Source: Mycobacteriaceae bacterium | GTDB taxonomy: Bacteria; Actinomycetota; Actinomycetes; Mycobacteriales; Mycobacteriaceae | NCBI GenBank assembly: GCA_028726465.1 | Contig: JAQYQB010000004.1 | Span: forward strand, 1-64,000 | DNA: 64,000 nucleotides | Direction of reading: 5' to 3' | Program-made: the position numbers and the translations under genes | Notes under the pieces: generated by a model | Databases searched by the model: none | Seen by the model: the letters and a program-made list of their open reading frames with translations, nothing else | Told to the model about the DNA's origin: nothing | Shown: in pieces, positions 8,341-17,654 of the stretch | How the letters are laid out: every line of letters starts with the position of its first letter | Numbering within the stretch: position 1 is the stretch's first letter

Positions 8341-9800
8341 GAGTCCTGCTCGGAGGCCTTCTGCGGGCGCGCCGTGGCGGGGGCTTCGGCCGCGGCATCG
8401 TTAGCCGCCTTGTCGGACGCGGCGATGGGGTTGCCGTCGGCGTCGTACCCGGTCGGGTCGGTCTTGCTGACGTAGCGCACCTGGCCGCGGTGGATGGGCT
8501 CGTAGCGCCCCTCCAGCCAGTCTTCATCCACCTCGTAGCCTTCGGCGCTGAACGGGTTGCTGGAGTCCGCGTCCAGCTCCGCGATGACCTCCTGGGAGAC
8601 GGATTCGCGCAGCGGCTGGGAAGCCAGGTTGGAGTGGAAGATCTCGTGGGAGAGCTCGGTGCGCTGGGCGTTGCTGAACTTCTGCTTCGGGTCGATCATG
8701 CGCAGCACCAGGGAGCGGATCTTGTCGCGGCGGCGGGACTCGGCGGTGATGATGCCGCGGCCGCGGGCCAGCCAGGTGAAGATCAGCACGGCGATCATCA
8801 CCAGGGCAACGTAGCCCATGATCGGGAAGACCGCGCCGACCAGGGTGGCGAAGTCCAGGAAGGACAGCACGTAGCCGACGATGACGATGACCACGAGGGT
8901 CAGGCGGAAACGCTGCGGGGCGTGCGTGGACACACGGCGGGAGAGGCTGTAGAAGTTGCCCAGCGCGGTCGAGAAAATCATGACGTAGATGACCAGCGAG
9001 GCGAACAGGCCCAGGGTGCTATTGACGTTGGTGATGATGCTCAGCGTCGGCAGGGCGTCCTCGTAGACGTCCGTGACGTTGAAGATCATGGCAACGACCA
9101 TCATGACCAGCAGGACGCCGAAGAGCAGGCCGCCGATGATGCCGCCGCGGCCGGCGGTGCGCACGTCGGTGGTGTCGCCGCCCATGATGATGCCCATGGA
9201 GACGCCACCCATCATGGCGATACCGACGTAGTTGAAGGTCGAGACCCACCAGTTCGGCAGGGTGGTCTCCACGTTATCGATGCCGAACTGGCCCACGGCG
9301 GCGAGATCCGCCGGGGCGTTCATGAAGGAATAGACCGCGGCAATCACCAGCAGGGCAACCACGAACGGGGTGATAGAGCCCAGGGTGTTGGTGACCTTCT
9401 CGACGTTCATCATGCCGCAGATGATGACGGCGACGGCCATCAGCGTCGAGCCCACCCAGAGCGGCAGGCCGAACTGCTGGTTGAGGTTGGCGCCCGCACC
9501 GGCCAGCATGACGAAGGAAATACAAAACTGCGTGAAGGTGATGGAATAGTCCACGAAGCGGGCCAGGAACTTGCCGGACACGCTGGAAAAGACGCGGTCG
9601 TGGGAGGTCGCCTGGAAATAGCTCCCGTACTGCATGGCGATCATCGCCGCCAAGGGCATGAGCACCAGCGCGATGATGGCGCCGATGACACCCCACCAGC
9701 CGAAGGCGGCGTAGTACTACAACATCTCTTGGCCGGAGGCGAAGCCGGCGCCGACAGTACAACTGAAGTACGCCATTCCCAGCATGAGAGCCTTTTTCAC
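8337..9800 (-). pseudogene. YkvI-like membrane transporter interrupted by an in-frame amber codon
   Basis: The full frame runs from a GTG at 9800 (AAAGGA 6 nt upstream) to 8337 and would encode 487 residues with about ten hydrophobic segments and a hydrophilic C-terminus. The start KKALMLGMAYFSCTVGAGF and the next residues ASGQEML are the conserved N-terminus of the YkvI family, APC-like proteins of unknown substrate. Codon 28 is TAG (9717-9719), and the frame then continues with YYAAFGWWG in the same phase. A glutamine is expected here, so one C-to-T change would explain it. Internal restart at GTG 9665 (codon 46) would lose the first membrane segment. A pseudogene, a recent strain mutation or a base-calling error are all possible. 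Confidence 0.75.
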
Positions 9801-9868
9801 AAAAAGTCCTTTCACGTTGAAATCTTTCAACAACAACGTAGAACTTTAGCGGCTGTGCTGGGCAAATG

Positions 9869-10639
9869 CTAGCCAGCGGTGTAGCCGCCATCCACCATGT
9901 GGGCGCTGCCAGTGATATAGGACGCGTCCGGGGACAGCAGGAAACGCACCAAGTGGGCCACCTCTTCCGGCTGGCCCAGGCGGCCCAGCGGGTGGGAATT
10001 GATGACGCGGTGCAGCGCCTCATCGTCCATGTCCTTGGCCAGGCGGGCGCCGCGCACATAGGCCGGGCACACGCAGTTAATGCGGATGGCCTTGGAGCCG
10101 TATTCCAGGGCGGCGCTCTTAGTCAGGCCCACCACGCCGTGGTTGGCGGCGGTGTAGGCGGAATTACCCGCCGAGGCGAAGGCGCCGTGCACGGAGGCGA
10201 CGTTGACGATCGAGCACGTCGAGGTACGTTCCTGGTCCATGAACTGCTCGAGCTGGTAGCGCATGCCGTAGGCCACGGCGTTGAGGTTGCGGTCGATGAG
10301 CTGATCCCACTCGCTCACGGCGAATTCGCCGGTATGGTCGTCGCTGCCGCCGTAGCCGGGGCAGTTGACCGCCAGGTGCAGCGCGCCGTAGGTCTGGACG
10401 GCCAAGTCGACGGCGTCGCGGTGGGCGGCCTCCACGGTGGTGTCCATGACGTGGCCGGTGACCTCCGCGCCGGCGGCGCGGAGCTTCTCGACGAGCTGGC
10501 CGAGCAGCTGCGGGTCTTCGTCCGCGACAACGAGGCGAGCACCCCACTCGCTGAGTTCCTCGGCCACCGCGGCTCCGATTCCGTAGCCGGCCCCGATGAC
10601 CAGGGCTACGGATCCGTCGAAATTAGAAAACCTACCCAT
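9869..10639 (-). CDS. Short-chain dehydrogenase/reductase
   Basis: A 256-residue classical SDR. GAGYGIG is the cofactor loop, NCPGYGG stands in place of the NNAG motif, [10 protein letters not shown] carries the catalytic serine and YTAANHG gives YxxxN where YxxxK is standard. The ending [13 protein letters not shown] is typical of the family. The ATG at 10639 follows AAGGAAGGA; the longer frame is rejected. The change of the YxxxK lysine to asparagine and of NNAG to NCPG hints at altered or lost activity. It lies upstream of the broken YkvI-like gene, same strand, with 68 bp between them; the pair seems inserted between rplY and prs. Confidence 0.82.
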   Translation of the reverse strand: MGRFSNFDGSVALVIGAGYGIGAAVAEELSEWGARLVVADEDPQLLGQLVEKLRAAGAEVTGHVMDTTVEAAHRDAVDLAVQTYGALHLAVNCPGYGGSDDHTGEFAVSEWDQLIDRNLNAVAYGMRYQLEQFMDQERTSTCSIVNVASVHGAFASAGNSAYTAANHGVVGLTKSAALEYGSKAIRINCVCPAYVRGARLAKDMDDEALHRVINSHPLGRLGQPEEVAHLVRFLLSPDASYITGSAHMVDGGYTAG

Positions 10640-10671
10640 GAGTGTCCTTCCTTGTGGTCGTGGCTCCCTCA

Positions 10672-10732
10672 CCGTTGCGACCCACCGGAGCGTTTAGGCG
10701 TTCCGGCTCACGGTCGCAACGGGGGAGTTGCC
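10672..10732. repeat. Nested inverted repeat between prs and the SDR gene
   Basis: Outer arms CCGTTGCGACC (10672-10682) and GGTCGCAACGG (10722-10732) match over 11 bp; an inner CCGGA/TCCGG pair (10685-10689, 10712-10716) sits inside. There is no T tract on either side, so a plain intrinsic terminator is unlikely. It could be an RNA structure in the SDR leader or a protein binding site. Confidence 0.55.
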
Positions 10733-10759
10733 TAGGGCACCCAGGGTAGTGATTTTTTC

Positions 10760-11737
10760 TTAGTCTCGCGGCTCAAACAGGGTAGTAACCGAGCCGTTTT
10801 CGAAGATCTCGTGGATCGTGCGGGCCAGCAGCGGCGCGATCGACAGGACCGTCAGGTTGGACCAGCCCTCGGTGGACTGCGGCAGGGTATCGGTCGTGAT
10901 GACCTCCTCCGCGCCGCACTCCGACAGGCGCTCACGGGCCGGATCGGAGAAGACACCGTGGGTACAGGCGATGATGACCTTGCGGGCGCCGGCCTCCTTG
11001 AGGACGCGGACCGCGCCGGCGATGGTGCCGCCGGTATCAATCATGTCATCCAGCAGGATGCAGTCGTGGCCCTCGACGTCACCGACGACGCGGTTGGACA
11101 CGGTCTGGTTGGCCACCTCGGTGGAGCGGGTCTTGTGGACGAAGGCCAGCGGGGCGTCGCCCAGCTCGTGGGCCCACTTCTCGGCGACCTTGACGCGGCC
11201 GGCGTCCGGGGAGACCACGGTGATGTTGTCCGTGGGGTAGGTCTTCTTGATGTAGTCGGTCAGGATCGGCATGGCGTGCATGTGATCGACCGGGCCGTCG
11301 AAGAAGCCCTGGATCTGGTCGGTGTGCAGGTCGACGGAGACGATACGGTCTGCGCCGGCGGCCTGCAGGAGGTCGGCGACCAGGCGGGCGGAGATGGGCT
11401 CGCGGCCGCGGTGCTTCTTGTCCTGTCGCGCGTAAGGGTAGAACGGCAGGATAGCGGTAATGCGCTTGGCGGAACCGCGCTTGAGCGCATCGATCATGAT
11501 GAGCTGTTCCATCAGCCACTTGTTCAGCGGCTGGGTGTGGGACTGCATGACGAAGCAGTCGGCACCACGCACGGATTCCTCGAAGCGAATAAAGATTTCG
11601 CCGTTCGCGAAGTCGCGGGCGGTGGTGGGGACTAGGTCCGTCTTGAGCTCCTTGGCTACGGCCTCAGCCAGATCCGGGTGTGCGCGCCCGGAAAACAGCT
11701 TCATGTTTTTGCTGCTGCCAGTGATTTTGCCAGTCAT
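10760..11737 (-). CDS. prs: Ribose-phosphate pyrophosphokinase
   Basis: Makes PRPP from ribose 5-phosphate and ATP for nucleotide, histidine, tryptophan and, in this group, arabinan precursor synthesis. The 325 residues show the class I features: FANGEIFIRFEESVRG near the N-terminus, the flexible-loop region ARQDKKHRGREPIS, the metal site VSVDLHTDQIQGFF, and the PRPP loop DCILLDDMIDTGGT. The glmU stop lies 19 nt before its start, so glmU and prs form an operon, as in mycobacteria. Confidence 0.97.
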   Translation of the reverse strand: MTGKITGSSKNMKLFSGRAHPDLAEAVAKELKTDLVPTTARDFANGEIFIRFEESVRGADCFVMQSHTQPLNKWLMEQLIMIDALKRGSAKRITAILPFYPYARQDKKHRGREPISARLVADLLQAAGADRIVSVDLHTDQIQGFFDGPVDHMHAMPILTDYIKKTYPTDNITVVSPDAGRVKVAEKWAHELGDAPLAFVHKTRSTEVANQTVSNRVVGDVEGHDCILLDDMIDTGGTIAGAVRVLKEAGARKVIIACTHGVFSDPARERLSECGAEEVITTDTLPQSTEGWSNLTVLSIAPLLARTIHEIFENGSVTTLFEPRD

Positions 11738-11756
11738 AGCGAGTTAAAAACCCTTC

Positions 11757-13217
11757 TTATTTGTGGTCGCCGTTATGTGGTTCGTCTTGCGCACGGGCTG
11801 CCGCCTCCGCCGCCGGGGTACCCGGCCGCTTCTTCTGCACCCAGCCCTCGATGTTGCGCTGCTTGCCACCAGAGACAACGAGTGCTCCTGCCGGAACATC
11901 GTCCTTGATTACTGTACCCGCTCCGGAATACACGCCGTCACCGACCGTCACCGGAGCAATAAACATGGTGTCCGAGCCGGTGCGGACGTAGTCGCCCACG
12001 GTGGTGTGGTGCTTGTTGACGCCGTCGTAATTGACGAAGACGGAGGAGGCACCGATGTTGGATTCGCGGCCGACGGTCGCGTCCCCGATATAGGTCAGGT
12101 GCGGCACCTTGGAGCCCGGCCCGATGTGGGCCTTCTTGGCCTCGACGAAGCCGCCCAGCTTGCCCTTTTCGCCGAGGATGACGCCGGGGCGGATGTAGGT
12201 GAACGGCCCGACGGTGGCCTCGGTGCCGATGACCGAACCCTCGCCGTGGGCGCGGATGACGCTGGCGCCGGCTCCTACCTGCATGTCGGTCAGGGTGGTA
12301 TCGGGGCCGACCACGGCGTTGTCGCCGATGGAGGTAGTACCCCACAGCTGGGTGCCGGGGTGGATGGTCACGTCTTGGCCGATGGTCACGCCTACACCAA
12401 TCCAGGTGGTCTCCGGATCCACCACGGTGGCGCCACCGCGCATGGCCGCTTCCACCAGGCGGCGGTTGAGCTCGCGGCCGGCGGCGGCCAGCTGGATCCG
12501 GTCGTTGACGCCGGCAAGCTCCGCCGGATCCGGGGCGCGGAAGGCGCCGACTGACTGGCCGTCCTCGCGGGCGATCTCCAACACGTCGGTGATGTAGAGC
12601 TCGCCCTGGGCGTTGTTGGTGTCCAGGCGGGTCAGGGCGGAGCGCAGCGTGGCGGCGTCGAAGGCGAAGACGCCGGAGTTGACCTCGCGGATAGCGCGCT
12701 GCGCGTCGCTGGCGTCCTTGTGCTCGACGATGGCCTGCACGGAGCCATCCTCGGCGCGCTCGATGCGGCCGTAGCCGGTGGGATCGTCCAGCTCCATCGA
12801 CAGCACGGTGACCGCGTTGCCGGCCTCCTGGTGTGCGGCGCGCAACCCGTCGATGGTCTCGGCGCGCAGCAGCGGGACGTCGGCGTTGGTGACGATGACG
12901 GTGCCCTCGAAGTCCGGTAGCGGTTCCAGGCCGCACTGCACGGCGTGGCCGGTACCGTTTTGTTCTTCCTGGACCGCCTGCAGGATCTCCCGGCCGAGCT
13001 CCTCAGCGAGGCTATCGACGGCGGGGGAGACCTGGTCACGCTGGTGGCCGACGACGGCCACGAGGTGCTCGGGCTCCAGGCCGGCGGCGGCGTGCAGGCT
13101 ATGGCCCAGAAGGGTGCGGCCGCCGATGCTGTGCAAAGTCTTTTGCGTTGCAGACTTCATGCGGGTGCCAGCGCCGGCGGCGAGAACGATGACGGCTACG
13201 GGTTGCGGACTTGCCAC
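11757..13217 (-). CDS. glmU: Bifunctional GlmU: glucosamine-1-phosphate acetyltransferase / UDP-GlcNAc pyrophosphorylase
   Basis: Makes UDP-GlcNAc for peptidoglycan in two steps. The 486-residue protein has the uridylyltransferase domain first, with [13 protein letters not shown] near residues 9-21, and the left-handed beta-helix acetyltransferase domain from about residue 265, with repeated hexapeptides and the conserved [12 protein letters not shown] and [14 protein letters not shown] segments. The GTG at 13217 is chosen because it starts the protein shortly before the nucleotide loop, with GGAG about 12 nt upstream; the longer frame adds an Arg-rich stretch that does not belong. Co-transcribed with prs. 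Confidence 0.96.
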   Translation of the reverse strand: MASPQPVAVIVLAAGAGTRMKSATQKTLHSIGGRTLLGHSLHAAAGLEPEHLVAVVGHQRDQVSPAVDSLAEELGREILQAVQEEQNGTGHAVQCGLEPLPDFEGTVIVTNADVPLLRAETIDGLRAAHQEAGNAVTVLSMELDDPTGYGRIERAEDGSVQAIVEHKDASDAQRAIREVNSGVFAFDAATLRSALTRLDTNNAQGELYITDVLEIAREDGQSVGAFRAPDPAELAGVNDRIQLAAAGRELNRRLVEAAMRGGATVVDPETTWIGVGVTIGQDVTIHPGTQLWGTTSIGDNAVVGPDTTLTDMQVGAGASVIRAHGEGSVIGTEATVGPFTYIRPGVILGEKGKLGGFVEAKKAHIGPGSKVPHLTYIGDATVGRESNIGASSVFVNYDGVNKHHTTVGDYVRTGSDTMFIAPVTVGDGVYSGAGTVIKDDVPAGALVVSGGKQRNIEGWVQKKRPGTPAAEAAARAQDEPHNGDHK

Positions 13218-13353
13218 GTGGGGAACTCTCCAAAATCTTAATCGGCGAAAGTGCAATAAGTTTTTCGCTAAACATCATATAGCGGAGCGCGCCCAGCCGC
13301 GTTCTTTTGAGCAGACACGTTGGAGCGATCCGCGGCGTTGTACACACAAAGTC

Positions 13354-14577
13354 CTACGCCGAGACGTCTTCCAGCTGGCGGGCCCGCCACACGCCGATGG
13401 CGCCGACGATGGCCAAAAAGAGCAGCGCAACCGAGGGCCCGGCCAGGGCGATAAGTGCGGAGATGCCGCCGACAATGAGCAGCATGACGCCCATCATCGT
13501 GTTGGCCGCGCCCACGTACTGGGTGCGCTGATCGCCCTCGGCCATGTCCACCACGTAGGTCTTGCGGGCCACGCGGATGGCGGTGTGGGCCAGGGTGACC
13601 ACGAAGAAGCCGGCGGGCAGCAGCCACTGGTTGACTGCAGCGGGCAGGGTGGCATCCGCAGCCACGATAAGAACCAGGACCACGGAGGCCACCGCGGCGC
13701 CGCCGGCCATCACGTTGCGGGACGACTTGTCGGAGAAGACCCCGGAGACCCGCCCGCCGATGAGCGAGGCCACGCCGGAGGCCAACAGGAACGAGCCCAG
13801 GCCGCCGAGCAGCGTATCGCCGTTGCGCTGGGCCAGGGTGACGATAAACGTGGTCGAGAGTGCGGAGACCAACAGCAGGGAGCGGACGTTGACGAACTGC
13901 CGAAAGCGGCTGTCTTCGGTATACAGATTCCAGGTGTCGCGCCACCAGGACTGGGCCGGCGGCTGCTGGGTCTCCTCCGTGACCGGCTCCTCGATGCCGC
14001 GGAATACCAGGGTGGCCACCGCCCAGGTCAGCGAGCCGGCGACCACCAACAGGCCCAGCGCCCACTGCGGCAGGTGCCCGGTCAACACGAGGAAGATGCC
14101 AACGATGAGGGTGGCGCCGCCGCCGACGGCGGTAGCCCGGCCGGTGACCTCGCCGCGGGTGCCCTTAGAAATCGTGCGGCCCTGGACGTCCTTGCCCGCG
14201 ATGGAGCACAGGGCCCGAAAGACGGACAGCGCCGCGAGCGCCAGCAACACCCCGGCGCCCAGCAACCAGCCGCGGGCGACGATGATGACCAGCCCGATGA
14301 GGAAAGCGGAAACGGCCTGGCCGACCGATCCGATCATCCACAGCTTCTTGCGGCTGTTGTGCGTGGTCACCCAGGGGGTCAGCGCTGCCTGCGGCAGCAT
14401 CGAACCGGACTCGCGGAAGGGCACCAGCAAGGCGGTGAAGAAATGGGGAACGCCCGCGGCCTGGAACGCCCACGGCAGCACCGTCTTGGCGGAGACCACC
14501 TGGTCGCCGAGGTTTTGCAGACCGTTTGCCCAGACGAAACGCCGCGCGTTGTGGGATTCCCTATTCTTGTTTTGCAT
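13354..14577 (-). CDS. Major facilitator superfamily protein
   Basis: A 407-residue integral membrane protein with about 12 hydrophobic segments, split by a hydrophilic stretch near residues 195-225 (EEPVTEETQQPPAQSWW). RKKLWMIGSVGQ and SDKSSRNVMAG resemble the loop 2-3 and 8-9 signatures of MFS carriers. No substrate can be assigned. A TAGGCT box 7 nt before the ATG, and no Shine-Dalgarno, suggest a leaderless transcript. It lies upstream of glmU on the same strand, with a 136-bp gap. Confidence 0.8.
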   Translation of the reverse strand: MQNKNRESHNARRFVWANGLQNLGDQVVSAKTVLPWAFQAAGVPHFFTALLVPFRESGSMLPQAALTPWVTTHNSRKKLWMIGSVGQAVSAFLIGLVIIVARGWLLGAGVLLALAALSVFRALCSIAGKDVQGRTISKGTRGEVTGRATAVGGGATLIVGIFLVLTGHLPQWALGLLVVAGSLTWAVATLVFRGIEEPVTEETQQPPAQSWWRDTWNLYTEDSRFRQFVNVRSLLLVSALSTTFIVTLAQRNGDTLLGGLGSFLLASGVASLIGGRVSGVFSDKSSRNVMAGGAAVASVVLVLIVAADATLPAAVNQWLLPAGFFVVTLAHTAIRVARKTYVVDMAEGDQRTQYVGAANTMMGVMLLIVGGISALIALAGPSVALLFLAIVGAIGVWRARQLEDVSA

Positions 14578-14584
14578 GGTGCTG

Positions 14585-14590
14585 AGCCTA
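14585..14590 (-). promoter_or_regulatory. Candidate -10 box of the MFS gene (leaderless start)
   Basis: TAGGCT on the minus strand, 7 nt before the ATG at 14577; no Shine-Dalgarno between. Confidence 0.45.
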
Positions 14591-14788
14591 TTGGACGGCG
14601 AAAATTTTGGGTAGTAAGGACGGCCTCGCTGCGGCCCGCGAAGCGAGAACTTCAGCTCGGCGGAACAAGCTCGTCCGGTGTGAGATTGTGCGCGGCGGCG
14701 CCAACACGGGACAGGTGGCGAGGCCGGTGGCCTAGGCTGGAGGGAGTATCAATTGTTCACGGTGTTGTGAAGGCAAAGGTGATTGTTT

Positions 14789-16510
14789 ATGCCCGCTCGT
14801 GCCCATGTGCACCGCCCGTTCAACCGGCGAATGTTTTTCCGCGGCACGCTCGTCGCCGCCCTGGGCGCTGCGGCGGCCCCCGCGCTGGCGGCGTGCTCTG
14901 ATAGCCAGTCCAGCCAGCAGCCCGCACCGCGCGGCTACGACGGCGACCTGCGCGAGCTGGCCATCCCGCCGCTCTATGAAGGCTCGCTGGAGGGTACAAC
15001 CCGCACGTTCAACCTGCAGGCCCAGGCCGGCCATGCCGAGATCCTGCCCGGCCAGCCGCGCACGCGGACCTGGGGGTTCAACGGCGATTACCTGGGCCCG
15101 ACGCTGCGCGCCAAGAAGGGCGAGGAGGTCAAGGTCCGCGTAGATAACAACCTGCCGGAGATGACCACCGTCCACTGGCACGGGATGAAGCTGCCGGCGT
15201 ATGCCGACGGCGGCCCGCACTCGCCCATCGAACCGGGGGAGAGCTGGGAGCCGTCCTGGACGGTGGCGCAGCCTGCCGCCACGGTGTGGTACCACCCGCA
15301 CCCGCACGGGCAGACCGCCGTGCAGGCCTACCGCGGGCTGGCTGGCATGTTCATCCTGGACGACGAGGTCTCCGAATCGCTGGAAATCCCGCACGACTAC
15401 GGGGTGGACGATATCCCGGTCGTCATCTGCGATCTCAAATTCACTGACGACGACCAGTTGGACAACCGGATCGATGACACGCTAGGCCTGATGGGTACCA
15501 CTCCGGTGGTAAACGGCCAGACCAACTGCTTTTTCCAGGCCACCACGCGCCGGGTGCGGCTGCGTTTCTTAAACGGCGCGACCATGCGTTTCTACACGCT
15601 CAGCCTGGACAACGACGCTCCCTTCCAGGTCATCGCCACGGACTCCGGACTGTTGGGCGCGCCGGTGGAGGCCGACGACATTCTGCTCGGCCCCGGTGAG
15701 CGCGTCGAGGCCCTAGTGGACCTGGCCCCGGGCGAGGAAATCAAGCTTGTCTCCCACCCGCGCGAGGACCGTTTCGGCATCCCCGAAAACGGCGAGTACA
15801 CCGTGGACTTCGGCTTCCAGGACTCCTTCGACCTGCTGACCCTGCGCGGCCCCCAGGATGACGCGCCGGAAGCCCCGGCGCTGCCGGCAAAGCTCGACCC
15901 GGCCGCGGACAAGACGCCCGATTCGGACGGGCTGAAGGAGCGCACGTTCGTGCTCAATACCTTCCTTATTAATGGCGAGTCTATGGACATGGCCCGCGTG
16001 GACGAGGTCATTGAACACGACAAGCCGGAAATCTGGCACGTGGAAAACGAAAACGCGGACTGGCCGCACAACTTCCACATCCACAACTCCCGCTTCAAGA
16101 TCCTGGACTTCAACGGGCAGGGGATTGAGGTTCCGACCCAGGGATGGAAGGACACCATCGACCTTCCGCCGAAGGCGACGGCGACCCTTCTGGTGGAATT
16201 TGGCTATTACCCAGACCCGACCATCCCTTATATGTTCCACTGCCACATGCTCCTGCACGAGGACGAGGGCATGATGGGGCAGTTCGTCGTGGTCGAGCCC
16301 GGCGACGAGCCCGACGTGCGCGTGAATCCGGCGGCGATGACCTTCGATGAGCACGCCGGGCACTCGTCCAACCACGCCCAGCACGGCTCTATCGATGCCT
16401 CCCGCAGCCCCTACGCGCCGACCAATCAGGCCCAGCCCGCGGCTGGTGCGAACGAGCCGGCGCCGCGCGGCAACCCCGGCGGGCACCAGTCCAATCTGGA
16501 CGCCAAGTAG
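14789..16510 (+). CDS. Multicopper oxidase, Tat-exported lipoprotein
   Basis: A 573-residue three-cupredoxin oxidase of the CueO/SufI type, probably a periplasm-side copper or phenol oxidase anchored to the membrane. The N-terminus has a twin-arginine motif (NRRMFFRG, Arg13-Arg14), a hydrophobic core and a lipobox ending at Cys36. All four copper motifs are present: HWHG, WYHPHPHG, WPHNFHIHN and the C-terminal HCHMLLHEDEGMM with the type 1 Cys and Met. The C-terminal 60 residues are His/Ala/Pro-rich and low in complexity. The ATG at 14789 has AAAGG 9 nt upstream; a TTG 6 nt earlier is less likely. It is divergent from the MFS gene at 14577. Confidence 0.92.
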   Translation: MPARAHVHRPFNRRMFFRGTLVAALGAAAAPALAACSDSQSSQQPAPRGYDGDLRELAIPPLYEGSLEGTTRTFNLQAQAGHAEILPGQPRTRTWGFNGDYLGPTLRAKKGEEVKVRVDNNLPEMTTVHWHGMKLPAYADGGPHSPIEPGESWEPSWTVAQPAATVWYHPHPHGQTAVQAYRGLAGMFILDDEVSESLEIPHDYGVDDIPVVICDLKFTDDDQLDNRIDDTLGLMGTTPVVNGQTNCFFQATTRRVRLRFLNGATMRFYTLSLDNDAPFQVIATDSGLLGAPVEADDILLGPGERVEALVDLAPGEEIKLVSHPREDRFGIPENGEYTVDFGFQDSFDLLTLRGPQDDAPEAPALPAKLDPAADKTPDSDGLKERTFVLNTFLINGESMDMARVDEVIEHDKPEIWHVENENADWPHNFHIHNSRFKILDFNGQGIEVPTQGWKDTIDLPPKATATLLVEFGYYPDPTIPYMFHCHMLLHEDEGMMGQFVVVEPGDEPDVRVNPAAMTFDEHAGHSSNHAQHGSIDASRSPYAPTNQAQPAAGANEPAPRGNPGGHQSNLDAK

Positions 16511-16563
16511 CCAGCACAGCAGGCAAAGGGCATCCGGGCGGGGTTGGGCTCCGCGCGGTTGCC

Positions 16564-16569
16564 TATTGT
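16564..16569 (+). promoter_or_regulatory. Candidate -10 box of the TRIC-like gene
   Basis: TATTGT lies 7 nt before the ATG at 16577, consistent with a leaderless message. Confidence 0.4.
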
Positions 16570-16576
16570 GGAAAGC

Positions 16577-17287
16577 ATGCACGACGTCGATCCGCTCATC
16601 TCCACCCTCTATCAAGTCTTTGATCTGATCGGGGTGGTCCTCAACGGCATCATCGGCGGGACGATTGCCCGCAAGCGGGAATTCGACATCGTGGGCTTCA
16701 TCTTCCTCGCGCTGTTTTCGGCCTTGGCCGGCGGCATGATGCGCGACATGCTCATCGGGGCGGGCGCGGCCGCCGCTGTGTCCGACCCGGCCTACCTGGG
16801 GCTGGCCTGCGTGGGCGCGCTGGTGGCGTTCTTGACCGATCTCAAGGGCAAAGTCTGGGAGATCTTCAAGGTCCACGGCGACGCCATCATCTTGGGCGTG
16901 TGGTCCACGACTGGGTGCGTCAAGGCGCTCTCCCACGGGATGCCGCTGATTGCCTGCGTGTTCATGGGCGTGCTGACCGCCGTGGGTGGGGGAATGATTC
17001 GTGACATCGCTTCGGGGCAGATTCCAGGCATCTTCGGCGGCAGCCCGCTCTATGCCGTGCCCGCCATTATTACGGGGGTGGTCATGGTGGGCTTTTCCAT
17101 CTCCGGATTCCAGGCGCTCGGCATGTTGGTGGCGCCGCTGGTGGGCACGGGCCTGGCGGTGCTGGCCTACTGGCGCGGGTGGGTGCTGGCCCGCCCGGGT
17201 CGCGCGCCCGTGAACTACACCGCGGAACACATGGCGCAGTTCGTGCGGCGCGCCGGAAACCGCTGGTGGGGGCAGCGCCGCAAGTAA
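16577..17287 (+). CDS. TRIC cation channel family membrane protein (UPF0126 type)
   Basis: A 236-residue protein with seven hydrophobic segments made of two similar halves. The conserved glycine-rich motifs ALAGGMMRDMLIG and AVGGGMIRDIASGQIPG occur once in each half, as in bacterial TRIC-type channels (YicG/YadS family), which form potassium-permeable trimeric pores. The ATG at 16577 is chosen over a GTG 9 nt earlier because a -10-like box lies 7 nt before it. Its role here is unknown; there is no operon partner (the oxidase gene ends 66 bp upstream). Confidence 0.87.
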   Translation: MHDVDPLISTLYQVFDLIGVVLNGIIGGTIARKREFDIVGFIFLALFSALAGGMMRDMLIGAGAAAAVSDPAYLGLACVGALVAFLTDLKGKVWEIFKVHGDAIILGVWSTTGCVKALSHGMPLIACVFMGVLTAVGGGMIRDIASGQIPGIFGGSPLYAVPAIITGVVMVGFSISGFQALGMLVAPLVGTGLAVLAYWRGWVLARPGRAPVNYTAEHMAQFVRRAGNRWWGQRRK

Positions 17288-17654
17288 TCGCGCGCTCGCG
17301 GTCGTGATAAAGGCCTGAAGCTGATAAAAATTACTCTGCAATTTCCGCTAAAGGGCTGAAAAAATCTTTGTCATTCGTGCAAAAAGGGCGGTTTTGCACG
17401 CAGTTAAACGGTACTACCGTATCGCTATAGGGCGATAAACCTGCTGGGTACGCCGTATTTCTGAGTGTTTGGTCACATTGCAGTCATTTTCTTGGGTTTT
17501 GCAGCAAATTTATTTGCACAACCCTCGGGGGAGGGATAAAGTTACAACTAACACGAAAGGGAAATCGAGTGGCAGCCGTCACAAGGGTTCCAGATGGCAG
17601 TCCCACCCGAGTCCTGAAAGTGGCTCACATATCGCACTACTGGGAGAGACAACA
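17288..17654 (+). promoter_or_regulatory. Control region of the serine transporter operon with three dyads
   Basis: A 367-bp gap without a gene. It holds three inverted repeats in 61 bp: CGTGCAAAA/TTTTGCACG (17376-17384, 17392-17400), ACGGTA-C-TACCGT (17408-17420) and ATCGC/GCGAT (17421-17425, 17432-17436). Downstream, GGGAG sets the ATG at 17655. The dyads are good operator candidates for the regulator encoded at 20540 or for a global regulator; binding is inferred, not shown. Confidence 0.5.

Noticed and set aside
9717..9719. Pyrrolysine or programmed read-through at the amber codon
   Set aside because: No pyrrolysine genes or special downstream structure are seen, and the expected residue is a plain glutamine.
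12778..14901. 707-codon open frame on the plus strand
   Set aside because: It runs antisense through glmU and the MFS gene, both with clear family motifs; no domain is seen in it.
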